64,000 nucleotides of DNA. It comes from Cladorhizidae sp. MBARI D1340-BT2. Its lineage: Eukaryota; Porifera; Demospongiae; Poecilosclerida; Cladorhizidae. Under the pieces are notes generated by a model. The model was not told the origin of the DNA and made no database searches. It was given only the letters and a program-made list of their open reading frames with translations. Positions 28,501 to 39,509 of the stretch are shown in pieces. The position numbers and the translations under genes are program-made. The stretch lies in the NCBI GenBank assembly GCA_028752905.1, contig JAQNBH010000013.1, positions 17,923,302 to 17,987,301 on the forward strand, given 5' to 3'. The stretch's first letter is position 1. The number at the start of each line of letters is the position of its first letter.

Positions 28501-29602
28501 GATCGTTGGCTGACCATTATGACTGAATGCTCGGGAAGGATAGTGCATGATGGACCCAAGGTCATAAGGGACCCCTTGGGTTGTCACATGAGCTGCGCTG
28601 GCAATTCCAAAATTATTTTCAGTTCCTAATTGGGACATTACAAATGGTAATCAACATAACACCTTATGCATAGAACTTCAATGTAAAGAAAATATCACCT
28701 TTCAGCTGAACTCACCACTTAGTATGTTTTCTGTCAGGATCCTAACAAATATGTTCCTGTCTGGCCGACTGTGTTCATGCCAACGCCCAAGGGCATGAAA
28801 TATCTCATGAATTACAACACCTTTGAATAAACAACCTCGACCAATGGAGATGTCCTGAGGGCCTCCAGTTCGTCCAAGGAATGAGTAACATCTAAGGTAA
28901 TGTACGCATACTTGAATAAACTTTTTCATAATAAAAGCAGGAATATTAAGATAGAAATAATACAGTCTGGGCCAGTTCTGTTGACATATACACAGTGCAT
29001 TTTAATGCACTCACCCTCTGCCAGAGAAGAACCTCACATAGTCCTCTTGGTTTGTGCGTTGAACGAATCTGATGCATGTCAGTGAGTGATAGTCAGCAAT
29101 GGCTTCCATGGTAACATTTATTGCCTGACCTATAAGTAGAGAGGTACATATATACAGATCTAATCCTATACCTAGTTTAATAGTGAATGTGGTGAAAGAC
29201 AGTAGATAGGAGTGCTAATAATGAGTTTTCTTACTGCTCAGGCCGTCGAATACATATGGAACCACACCTCCTTGCCAGAGTGACTGTTGGTACCTTACTA
29301 CAGCATTCTGTGGGGCATTGAGATCACTAGGATTGGCTGTTGCCTCTATGAATCTCTGCTGCTCAGATGTCAAGAGAATGTCTCCTTCAACATAATCTAA
29401 AACAATGTTGAGTGTAGATAGTCACATAAAATTTAGTATACCTATGCACTTATAAATATCTAGTCAAGCATACAAGTGTTCATTGGAATTCACACTTACT
29501 ATTAGAACACTCCAAACAATAAGAGGGTGGAGTGGATGATCTCACCACATATGCAGTTGCTGCCAAGGCAAGAATGAAGGGAACTGATTGAAATGTTAGC
29601 AT
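25506..29602 (-). CDS. Astacin metalloprotease with four TSP1 modules and GPI-type tail
   Basis: Ten exons on the minus strand: 29500-29602, 29235-29396, 29015-29129, 28716-28891, 28404-28625, 28011-28169, 27350-27505, 26968-27126, 26210-26368, 25506-25687. They total 1593 nt, exactly 531 codons, with GT-AG junctions. The protein starts [18 protein letters not shown] (signal peptide), then a pro-region ([10 protein letters not shown]) and the zinc protease. Exon 4 reads [18 protein letters not shown], with all three His ligands and the catalytic Glu; exon 5 has the Met-turn SIMHYPS. Exons 6-9 each carry one TSP1 module (SWSSW...CSRTC). The last exon ends in [20 protein letters not shown] with no cytoplasmic tail, fitting a GPI signal. 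It is probably a secreted or surface-tethered peptidase acting on extracellular matrix or pro-proteins. TSP1 introns are phase 1. Confidence 0.93.
26665..26830 (+). repeat. Palindromic MITE-like repeat, copy 7
   Basis: Well-preserved copy in the intron between the third and fourth TSP1 exons of the astacin A gene. Left arm CTCAATAATCAACTTCAAAT to GATGCTCTAGTCTTCAT; right arm GAAGGCTAGAGCATCTAG to TACAATTTGAAG; end TCAACTGAGAGTTCATTGAG. Confidence 0.8.
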
Positions 29603-29717
29603 GTTGGGGTTCCTTCCTGGCTGATGGTGCTACTCCAATGTCGTTTTGCTGATTTAAAATCCAGTTCTCTGCTGTTTTCTGGTGTCGTGACTTTCTTGTC
29701 AAGTGGTGAGTTTACTG

Positions 29718-29727
29718 CTCTTATATA
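29718..29727 (-). promoter_or_regulatory. TATA box of the astacin A gene
   Basis: On the minus strand TATATAAGAG lies about 115-125 bases upstream of the ATG at 29602. A start site about 30 bases further on would leave a 5' UTR of roughly 90 bases. Confidence 0.5.
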
Positions 29728-30265
29728 CTGCACTGCAGAGTAAGGGAAGTTGAGGAGGTGGGGAGGGAGGGGGGAGGGTGTGGGGTATGCAAACATGACT
29801 ATAAGAAAAATGCTGATATTCCACCAACATGTATATATAATAGTCTGAACTTTGAGCTCAGTGAAACTAATATAAATATATACGTTAGTTAATTCCTTGC
29901 TCTACTTTGAAGGTTATTTCCTATTATTGCATGTGCTAGTGGTGCTTGTAGATCATGGTTCATATCAGACTGTTTATTTGTAGCAATCACTAGCTTCCTT
30001 TCCGATGTTCTTTTGAGTTTGAAAGTAACTGGTGAAGGAAGACGAGATACCATAGCTAGGGGGATTATTGAACCATAATTATACCCATAGTTACTGTTGA
30101 GGCATAGACGAGATTTACTCTACTATTTAGCTATTGACACACGAAGTAGGAAATGTGGTATATAGGCACTAGCAGTAACTAACCCACCCCCAACACTTTC
30201 CTAACCCAACTTACAATTTAATGTACACTTATTATTTTCTGATGTTGTGAGATAGAAAACAATCA

Positions 30266-30296
30266 CCCCCACCCCCCCCCACCCCCCCCCCCCCTC
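30266..30296. repeat. C-rich homopolymer tract
   Basis: Runs of C broken only by two A and one T. Confidence 0.9.
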
Positions 30297-31032
30297 CCAT
30301 CTCCCCTCTGCCAACTCAGAATTTATCTCCTCCACCCTGAACTGTATAATTATTGGCTATAGCACCAGAAAGGAAGGAAAATGGCAGGGCAAAAGCAGGC
30401 AATAATAGTAGTAGATAAACATGTAATAAAACCAATAATTCAATTTTTGATGTATGGTTATAAATAGATTCTAAAGCAGCAACATAATTTCTATGATCTA
30501 CATATAGAGATAACTCATATAACTCAACGTGGAAAACTTCTAGGATTTGCATCACCTTATAGTGTTTTCAAAGTTCAGTACCATTTAAAACAAATACCTT
30601 ATACTCTTTGTTGTAAACACTCAAGAAGCATACTTCAATAGTGAGATAACCACATATGGTAAGTGGGTGGCTGAGTTTGTATAGATTATGGAAGTGCTTT
30701 CTATAGAGTGATCCAATCCTACCAACTCCTCTGCTGTATACTTAAGGAGTAAGGTGCACTCCCCTATAAGATCTCTATGACTGCTATTGCCAAATCAGGA
30801 GTGTGAGACTAATTTCTGCTGACACCTAAAAATAAAAATTAATAAGCATCGGCAAGTTAATTAATTTTTGGTTTAATATTCATTTATTTTGTTGTGTTGA
30901 TGATGATCTGGTTAATGGGGTTAGGTTTAGGTATATTGTTGTTTCCATTATTAGCATGTAATATTATAGTTATAATTATGACACCATGTGTACATGCATG
31001 TGTGTCTGTGTGTGTGCACATGTGTGTGTGTC

Positions 31033-31145
31033 TCAGTTGACATGTAGTAGAGATACAATGACTTTCTCACTACATGTAATCAACTCATTTGTTTCAGTTA
31101 GATTCTCCAGCCGAAACATTGGGCTAATGAATATTTATTAGGAAA
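31033..31145 (+). repeat. Palindromic MITE-like repeat, copy 8 (fragment)
   Basis: TCTCAGTTGACATG, GATACAATGACTTTCTCA and GCCGAAACATTGGGCTAATG remain. The arms are no longer complementary. Confidence 0.5.
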
Positions 31146-31183
31146 GTGATTGTTTAATAATTGACTAAAATAAAAACACACAT

Positions 31184-31212
<29 letters not shown>
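31184..31212. repeat. Poly-C tract, ~29 bases
   Basis: Uninterrupted C run followed by GG and six more C. Confidence 0.9.
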
Positions 31213-31214
<2 letters not shown>

Positions 31215-33934
31215 CCCCCCAAACAATTTGCTATTGTAGACCACAATCATTGAGTGAATTCTATACATCCTAAATGAATAGAACATGAATATTTTAGTCC
31301 AGATGTCTATCAGATTGTTGGTCCATTGACCCCAGCATAAAGGCAGCATTACCTCTCTGAATCACCACAGAGAACCTCTGAATTGGAATGATAATGGCTC
31401 CTCAGATGCTGCCGGCAATCTTCTCCCTAGGTTCTGGATAAAGTTAAAGGTTTTGGGGGTCTTGATGTCTCATCTGCCACAGAAACAAACTGTTATGATG
31501 AATCTATTCTATTTGGTGCATTGCCTCTGTTTTAGCAGTCATAGCTCCTGGTTCTGAAACTTCCACCCTCAAATAGATGCAGTGAACAGTATAGGTATCA
31601 TCCCAAATAAGTAGCTTCCCTCATGACCATGCCACCATTGTCCCATCTGGATTCTTTCCATCAGACCATAGTAGCCCAATAGGCTCCAGGCAGAAAGAAC
31701 TCCTAGCAGAAACCAAGTGATTATGGATGATGTCATTTAGAGATCTATGTGTTGAATATATAATATCTTCATTGACTCTACTTGCAGCTGAAGCAAGCCA
31801 TGAGTGCTGAGGTTGTCAACGACTGCTGCACATCTATGGGAGATGCAAAATTAAAAAAATTAAATTAGAAATGATAAAAATCGGTATTTCTTTACAGGCC
31901 ACTTTTTAATGTTTCTCGTCCACCTCTGCTCATATAATTTTTTTCATTAATCATAAAAGTTATTCTCATTTTCCATTTATTGTGCAATGTATAATGGCCA
32001 TAGACCACAGCCCTGGATGGATGGGTACATTTTGATGTAGGCATTTATATATATATATTTATATGTGTATAATAGCGCAACATGTGCTGATTAGCTATCT
32101 ATTAACTTCACTCTTTATATACCAAACTTCAGCTAATTATATTTGAACTTGTGACACATTATTCCTGAAGAACATATACAAATAATTATAAGGTACAATA
32201 ATAATTACATAATCTGCGTACCTGCATGGACATGTTGACATGAAATAACAACTTAGTTGAGACTTAATGAAATCAAGTACATAACCTCTGCCATGTTTGG
32301 CTAGCTCCGTGCAGCTGTTGCCAAGTCCTAATGAAATCATGTAACATCTGCTATGTTTGGTCAGCTCCTGTGGAATTATGTTGGTTGAAGGAGGAAGTAC
32401 CTGACACACTTTAGGAGGCTGACTCATTACAAGATAATGTGCTAACTTGCAAAAAGAAGTAGTGTTTCTTAGTTATTCGTTGAATCTATTTGCTTGTTAA
32501 CAAATAGTGTATATTTACCAGTACTTATTATTACGAATAGGCTACACATGTTACTCATATTCAGTCAAGTAATATATCTATCTATATAGAAAAGCTGAAA
32601 AAAGTGTTCAATGTAATCAATTTTCCACCCGCGCGCTTGACCACGTACTAAAATTTTAACGCCTAATGAAAAAGGTGATTCAATAGAGGTGGGCTTCTTC
32701 TATCCACTCGTAACAATTTCAAATCTTCAGCACTTAGCAATCTGGAGTTATTTTGGATGAGGTTTTGGGGATGCAGGTTTTTGAGGTCCCTCCACTTTAG
32801 AGTCTAGTAACTTGCCTATAGATATATCTATGAAATATATTTTGGTTTAAAAGAGAGCACACAGAGTGACCTATCTTTTGAGCTATATATCAAATCCATA
32901 CCATGAAGTTTGCAGAATCTACGGAGCTCTAAAGTTGTAACCACAAGTTAAAAAAAAAAATTAATACAACTGTCTCCTATTCTGTCTCCCATTAAAGTTA
33001 ATAATAATGTTAATAACAACAATTAATAACAACAATTAATTAATTAAATCATGGGAGCTGCTTGAGAGGAATAGCTCTCAACATTACCACATCTTCTCAC
33101 TGTTCAACTATGGTATATATCTTCTTAAGTTTCACAGTATATGGAACATACTCATTATTTACTGCCCTATCACAGTTGATCTAACTTAATATTTCCTCTT
33201 GACTTTCTCAAGTACCTTTCTTGCTTCCTTTCCAGAATGGAAAAAGAGTAGTGAAGGATAGTAAAGGAAGAGAGGTAAGGGTACATCAGATACGGTTGCT
33301 CTGACAACCACACCTGCATCAGTCACATAGAGAAACGTATGTGTATACCACATTAAATATAGACTTGTCTAGAACTGTGCATAGTCATGATCATCTACAT
33401 CTAGTCCAGCCCTCCCCTTGTCCTGCCCTATCAGCCTATGAGAGTTATAGTTTTATCCTAAGCCCTTGCCAGTATTGTGTATAGAGGCCACAACTTTTGA
33501 ACTCTAGATATTGGATGATTGCAGGACTGTCCACATAGGACAGGTCAAGAAAGGAAGTGCAGTAGCTCAGACATACAATAACGATACCAATATTTATATT
33601 TCCTGCGTAATCTTATGCATAGAGGAGGCTGGGTTTTATAAATGAATTGCTAACTCAGAGAGCCTAAAATTTGAGTGGGTTATATATACTTAGTGAGTGG
33701 AAAGAAATATGCAGCATTGAAGCAGACTTGATCGATATGCAATTTCAGTCTGCATTGAACTATCGACTCAAAAAAAATAATAATAATAAATAAAAACAAC
33801 AAATAAAAAACAAAAAGAAACAACAACAAAAAATTCAAGCAGATCATTGGTGCCGTTTGTGCTCATGGCAGAGCTTGTACTAGAAACATTCACGAAGAAA
33901 AAAAATCACAAACTCTAGATTATTATTGCTATGC

Positions 33935-35100
33935 AAGCTAATGACTATAGCTGTGTACTGTGCAAGCTAATTACTAGAGCTGTCAGTTCAAGCTAATTAC
34001 TATATCTGTGTTCAGTGCAAGCTAATTACTGTAGCTGTGGTCATGTGCCAGCTAATTATATTTCTGTGTTCAGTGCAAGCTAATTACTATAGTCTTGCAA
34101 GCTAATTACTATAGCTGTGTACATGTGCCAGCTAATTACTACAGCTGGGTGCATGCGCAGGCTAATCACAATAGCTGTCGACATGTGCCAACTAATTACT
34201 ACAGCTGGGTGCATGCGCAGGCTAATCACAATAACTGTGGACATGTGCAAGCTAATCACTATGGCTATTGTTCAGTGCAAGCTAATTACTATATCTCTGT
34301 TCAGTGCAGGCTAATTACTATAGCTGTGTGCATGTACAAGCTAATTACTATACATGTGCCAGCTAATTACTACAGCTGGGTGCATGCGCAGGCTAATCAC
34401 AATAGCTGTCGACATGTGCCAACTAATTACTACAGCTGGGTGCATGCGCAGGCTAATCACAATAACTGTGGACATGTGCAAGCTAATCACTATGGCTATT
34501 GTTCAGTGCAAGCTAATTACTATATCTCTGTTCAGTGCAGGCTAATTACTATAGCTGTGTGCATGTACAAGCTAATTACTATAGTGCTAGCTAATTAGTT
34601 CAGTGCAAGCTAATTACTATAGCTGTGTTCAGTGCAAGCTAATTACTATAGCTGTATTCAGTGCAAGCTAATTACTATATCTCTGTTCAGTGCAAGCGCT
34701 GTGTTCAGTGCAAGCTAATTACTATAGCTGTATTCAGTGCTAGCTAATTAGTTCAGTGCAAGATAATTACTATAGCTGTGTTCAGTGCAAGCTAATTACT
34801 ATAGCTGTATTCATTGCAAGCTAATTACTATAGCTGTATTCAGTGCTAGCTAATTAGTTCAGTGCAAGCCAGTGCAAGCTAATTACTATAGCTGTGTTCA
34901 GTGCAAGCTACTATACCTGTATTCAGTGCAAGCTAATTACTATATCTCTGTTCAGTGCAAGCTAATTACTATAGCTGTGTTCAGTGCAAGCTAATTACAG
35001 TAGCTGTGTACATGTGCCAGCTAATTACTGTAGCTGGGTACATGTGCAGGCTATTACTATAGCTGTACAAGCTAATTACTATGGCTGTGCACACAAACTA
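33935..35100. repeat. Minisatellite, ~30-bp unit (GCTAATTACTATAGCTGTG)
   Basis: About 35-40 irregular copies of a ~30-bp unit built on AAGCTAATTACTATAGCTG plus TGTTCAGTGC or TGTACATGTGCC. A higher-order copy of 231 bp is present: 34121-34351 repeats at 34352-34582 almost unchanged. Because the unit is a multiple of three, long open frames arise here, but they look like an artefact of the repeat. Confidence 0.92.
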
Positions 35101-35515
35101 AAATGGCAAACATGTACTAGTGGTAATTGATATTGGAGAGCTAAGTGAGGCCTCAGTGTGTTGAATTGAAAACTTGGTATTGCTGCACATGGTAAATCTA
35201 TTAATCTATGTGGTGTCTATGCATTCACCCCATGTTGACACATAAAATATATGAACTTGGAATTAGGATGTAGCATGTGTAGACTGACAAAAATATTCTT
35301 GGGAGACTCCTTTATGGTAATGCGGTGACAAATGAATGAGGATCCACATTGAAATTGTGATGTAGGATTGCGAAAAAACAGACATAATTATATATAGAGA
35401 GAGAGCTACTTAGAATTAACCTGGATAGGCTCAGTAGGATGTCAGTTATCCTAACACGTTGGGACCCGAGGGTGTTCGGATAACTGAAATGTTCGTATAA
35501 CTGAAGTCACGTTAA

Positions 35516-37465
35516 TTAACCACAATGATTGTGTAAATATACATACTGTATAAGCAAATCAAATTTATATTGCATATTGGAATCTTTGTCCAGTGCATGT
35601 ACTTTAAAAAATGGTGTAATTTGTGATTGTTTCTGACTTGTAGCTCTTTTCTTTGCTGTTTTCAGCAGGAGATGTTTCAGCATTACTGACGTACTCACAG
35701 GAATGTCCGACTGTTCTTCAACATAGGCCAGCACTGTCTCTAAAGCACAGCAGGCCTGTGCACGGGATATAGCTGGGAGGAGGGGGGTGTCTTCATCATC
35801 TTCATCCTTGTTATCAATATCCCCTTCTCTAGAGTATGCCACAAGCTCTTCTTCCGTGAGTTCATGGTAGCCAGCATCATCACTGTCAGTTGTGAGCCAC
35901 TCTCTTCTCTCTGTAGAGGGGATGCTTAAATTCTCAAAAAGAGTGTCGATCTCACTAGTGGACGAAGGCTCCTGAAAAGATGAGTCAGGAACCTTCAGAA
36001 GCTAACTCCAGCTCTTGGTTATTGTCATAGGCCCCACCTCCTCCCAGTATTTAGCAGACATTAAAACAACATCCTCAATATTGACTGTTTTTGAGAACTC
36101 GGCTATGTTCATTGACCCTGTGTACTGTCCTCATCAATCATACGTAGCAAAAGGTCACGCTGCTTCAATGTTTGGAGCACACCCTGATCCATTGACTGGA
36201 TAATAGACGTGGTATTCGGGGGCAGGTAAACACATGATCTGTCCGTCTGCAGGTAAACACGTGATCTGTCCGTCTGCAGAGAAAATGGAATCAATGTCCG
36301 GGTGGGATGGAGCATTATCCAGCACAAGTAAGGCTCTTGGTGCAACCCCTCTCTCTTGGTGCTATACGGCATCTAGGCACAAATAGCTCATGGAACCATT
36401 TAGTGAATATGGCGGAGTTCATTCATGAAATCTTCAGTGCAAAATAGTCCACAGGGAGGTCTTTCTTCTCAACATTTTTTTAAGTACCATGGATTAAGGG
36501 ACTTGTGAATGAACACCAAGGGGAGTTTTATTGTTCCATTTGCATTTGAACATGCCATCAATGTGATACGGTCCTTGGGCTTCTTAAATCCCTTGGCCTC
36601 TTTCTCCCTCGCTGAAACAAGGGTTCTATTAGCTTCCAATAAAGCCCAGTTTTGTCAGTTAAAAACCTGGGTTAAAGTTGAACTCTTCTCCTCCATGATC
36701 TTACTCAGCTTCTCCTTAAAATAATCGATAGTCTCCACAGCTGCTGAGAGAGATTCCTCTTGGATGGACAATGCACGTATACCATGCCTATCCCTGAATC
36801 TCTCTTGAGCCAACCTGTTCCAGATTTAAAGGACTCTGAATCATCATCTGGGTAGATGAGTGGAACCAGATGAAGTGCCTTGGCCATCAACAATGGACCA
36901 CTAATAGGGGTTCCTAGAAATACAGGAAGCATTAAGAAACATTAACTAAAGCAGACTTACACTTGCTTAGCTGGTGTATACCCTACAGCATACATAATTA
37001 TTCTAGCAAGCTAAGGTCTTACCTTTGAACCTCTGCTGGATAAACCAAAGAAACACAGCTTTGTCCAGGTCTTCATAGTCCTAACAATCTTCCTCTTCTT
37101 GATGCTGTCACTATCTCGCAGTTCAGTCTAGAAAGTCTGTAGCTTATCCTTTGTCTTCATTATATCATGGACCATTGACTTACCAACATTGAACTCAATA
37201 CTACTCCACCTAAAGGTCTTCCCTGCTCTACAAGCTTGCAAATCTTCAGTTTATCATCAATGGTAAGGACCACTCTCTTTCTCTTCTTAGAAGCTGAATC
37301 CAAGCTGACTTTGTAAGAGGAGTAGAATGGAAGGTTGGTTGGCACTACGCGATTGGGGTGAGTAGGAATAGACCACGTGGGGGAAAGAAGGGGGGGAAAT
37401 GGGGAAAAAGTGCAGCATTCGGTTGACCGACATGTTCGGATAACTGAAGTTCGGATAACTGACAT
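35516..37465 (-). pseudogene. Tigger/jerky-like transposase, broken
   Basis: Minus strand, N to C. KKRKRVVLTIDDKLKICKLV near 37200-37300 is the pogo-type helix-turn-helix start. PISGPLLMAKALHL and SFKSGTGWLKR at 36705-36932 are the CENP-B-like DNA-binding domain. LPPNTTSIIQSMDQGVL at 36109-36372 is the end of the DDE catalytic domain. LEEQ-type acidic sequence and SQKQSQITPFFK follow at 35516-35842. The segment around the first two catalytic Asp residues is degenerate, with stops between pieces. It lacks an intact frame. Confidence 0.85.
35606..35629 (-). other. PCNA-interacting peptide (PIP box) in the Tigger transposase
   Basis: Minus-strand codons read QSQITPFF, a perfect match to the QxxIxxFF PIP-box consensus, near the C-terminus of the transposase. 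PIP boxes are known from pogo-family transposases. Confidence 0.65.
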
Positions 37466-37474
37466 TCTAGTGTA

Positions 37475-37935
37475 TATCTGTGTTCAGTGCAAGCTAATTA
37501 CTATAGTCTTGCAAGCTAATTACTATAGCTGTGTACATGTGCCAGCTAATTACTACAGCTGGTTGCATGGGGAGGCTAATCACAATAGCTTTGGACATGT
37601 GCAAGCCAATTATGGCTATTGTACTGTGCAAGCTAATTACTATAGTTGTATTCTGTGCAAGCTAATTACTATATCTCTGTTCAGTGCAAGCTAATTACTA
37701 TGGCTATTGTACTGTGCAAGCTAATTACTACAGTTTTATTCTGTGCAAGCTAATTACTATATCTCTGTTCAGTGCAAGCTAATTACTATAGCTGTGTTCA
37801 GTGCAAGATAATAACAATAGCTGGTTACATGTGCAGGCTATTACTATAGCTGTGTACATGTACAAGCGAATTACTATGGCTGTGCACTTGTACGACTAAA
37901 ATGGCAAACATGTACTAGTGGTAATTGATATTGGC
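37475..37935. repeat. Second minisatellite block, same ~30-bp unit
   Basis: Shares units and even the junction sequence ACTATAGTCTTGCAAGC with the block at 33935-35100. Its far end, ATGGCAAACATGTACTAGTG (37901 on), also ends the first block (35103 on). It looks like a duplicate of the larger block, separated from it by about 300 bp and the Tigger. Confidence 0.88.
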
Positions 37936-38248
37936 CGCACCGAGAAGTGTCGGAGTTGATTCAGGGAAGGCACTGGGTTAATAAAGGAAGTTAGTTTGGA
38001 GGGGTTTTCTGAGTAGCTAGTGGTAGGAGGGAGTTTGAGAGACTTCTCTGGTCTTGAATCCATGTTTTCTTGTCTTGGGTTGTTGGAAAGAATGATCTAT
38101 GGCTTAGGTAGGAGACCTCTCTGGCCAGAGCTCAGTCCAGCTTACTCTATCTAGTTTAGTAGTAATATATTATCAATGAAATAGGACCTTGTTCTATAAA
38201 ACCAAGTCTTGACATTCCCACTACCCAGTCCTTTTGTTCATATACATT

Positions 38249-38279
38249 AGGGGGGGGGAGGGGGGGGGGGGAGGGGGTG
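38249..38279. repeat. G-rich tract
   Basis: Runs of G with two single A interruptions, followed by TGGTGAGG. Confidence 0.9.
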
Positions 38280-38702
38280 GTGAGGAGAATGTTTGATGTG
38301 GAGGCAGTCATTTTTTTTTAAATCTTGGTGTGCACCATTGATCCTGTTAAGACCATCACATACACAACATTATTGTGACACTAAAAAAAGTAACTTCATG
38401 TAACACTAAACAGTCTAACAAATATTTGTTATTGACAAGAACAATAGTCAACAGTACAGTAATTTAATTGCTAAGAGTGTCCAATTGTTCAAAGCGGGTT
38501 GGAGGGGAGGGAACCAAAGATTCATCCATCTACTCGCCATACAACAATTCTTTTGTCCTCTTTCACCACTTCCTACTCAATGCTTAACACACTCTCCCAC
38601 CTCCTCTATCACTGGATCTCATACTCCCTCCCCATTTTTTCACTCCAGTAATGCCACCTATCCTTCCCCACTCTTCTATATTCATCCAGCCAAAATCCAG
38701 CT

Positions 38703-38704
38703 CC

Positions 38705-38731
<27 letters not shown>
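38703..38731. repeat. (TA)n microsatellite
   Basis: About fourteen TA units. Confidence 0.9.
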
Positions 38732-38735
<4 letters not shown>

Positions 38736-39509
38736 CAATTCTCCACACCTCATTCATCATTAATACTTATATTATTTATTAAAAAAAGTAATAATATCTA
38801 ACACCATGTTATGTTACGCATTGTTGCATATATTATAAGTTGCATGAAATGTTAATTTCTTTTTTTATTTCTTTAATTATCTTTTGTCTTAGCTGAGGAC
38901 CCAAATCCTGCATATATATATAATATAGAGGAAAAAGATATTGATGAGAAGAGACAAAATCTTACAATAAGTATACAAGTGTGACAAACCTGACAAAACT
39001 TGAATTCCAAGTCCAGTGCTTGGAAACGTGCATATGTAGTGCACTACTTGATATATAACAAAAGGAGGACGATAGCTTACCGTGCACCAAAAGACTCCGC
39101 ATATCCTAAATAAACATAATGATATAAGCCTTCAAAAATGTAATGTAACGCTAAATATTATTTGTTTTACAATTTTGGCAGAAGTCTTCAATGTACTGAT
39201 CAATGGTGATGTTTCATATTAAATAACTTTGGGTAATAACATATTCCATGAAGAAAATTCAAAACTTGGCTCAACTATCTGTTGACAATTGCTATTCCAT
39301 AACCATCACGTAGCATATTTAAGAAAAAGTTTGTCATTGTATCCATCTTGTTTGTTATTGACATTGCTATTATTATACTGTTTTACGAAAAACCAAAGAG
39401 CTCTTTTTATGCCAAAGTCTACCACTAACCCATCGTGTTAGTGTTAGAAAATGAATTATTGCTTACTGGATGTTTCTCAAGCAATTGATTTTCAAAATAT
39501 CATTAACAT

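Larger units (their letters stand above)
29760..33930. other. Intergenic, no recognised gene
   Basis: Between the astacin A promoter and the minisatellite array. It contains two long C tracts, TG-rich repeats near 31005-31035, one MITE fragment and AT-rich sequence. I see no exon with recognisable protein motifs. Confidence 0.5.
35432..37472 (-). mobile_element. Tigger/pogo DNA transposon, near full length, decayed
   Basis: Terminal inverted repeats: left CAGTAGGATGTCAGTTATCC at 35432; right end, read inward from 37472, CACTAGAATGTCAGTTATCC. Subterminal GTTCGGATAACTGAA repeats lie at both ends. TA follows on the right (37473-37474); the left flank is TC, a decayed TA. Transposase pieces cover most of the interior on the minus strand. 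The right end lies in GCTAATTACTATAG minisatellite sequence. Confidence 0.88.
37936..39500. other. Intergenic, no recognised gene
   Basis: Contains a G tract (38249-38279), a (TA)n run (38703-38731), a pyrimidine-rich stretch near 38500-38700 and AT-rich sequence. I see no supported exon. The C-terminal exons expected for the SENP-like gene were not found here. Confidence 0.5.

Noticed and set aside
34095..34598. Long open frames of up to 167 codons on the plus strand
   Set aside because: They follow from a 30-bp repeat unit being a multiple of three; similar frames are open in the other phases too. No start context, no family.
33935..35100. CRISPR-like repeat-spacer layout
   Set aside because: Units are contiguous and degenerate without unique spacers, and the DNA is eukaryotic.
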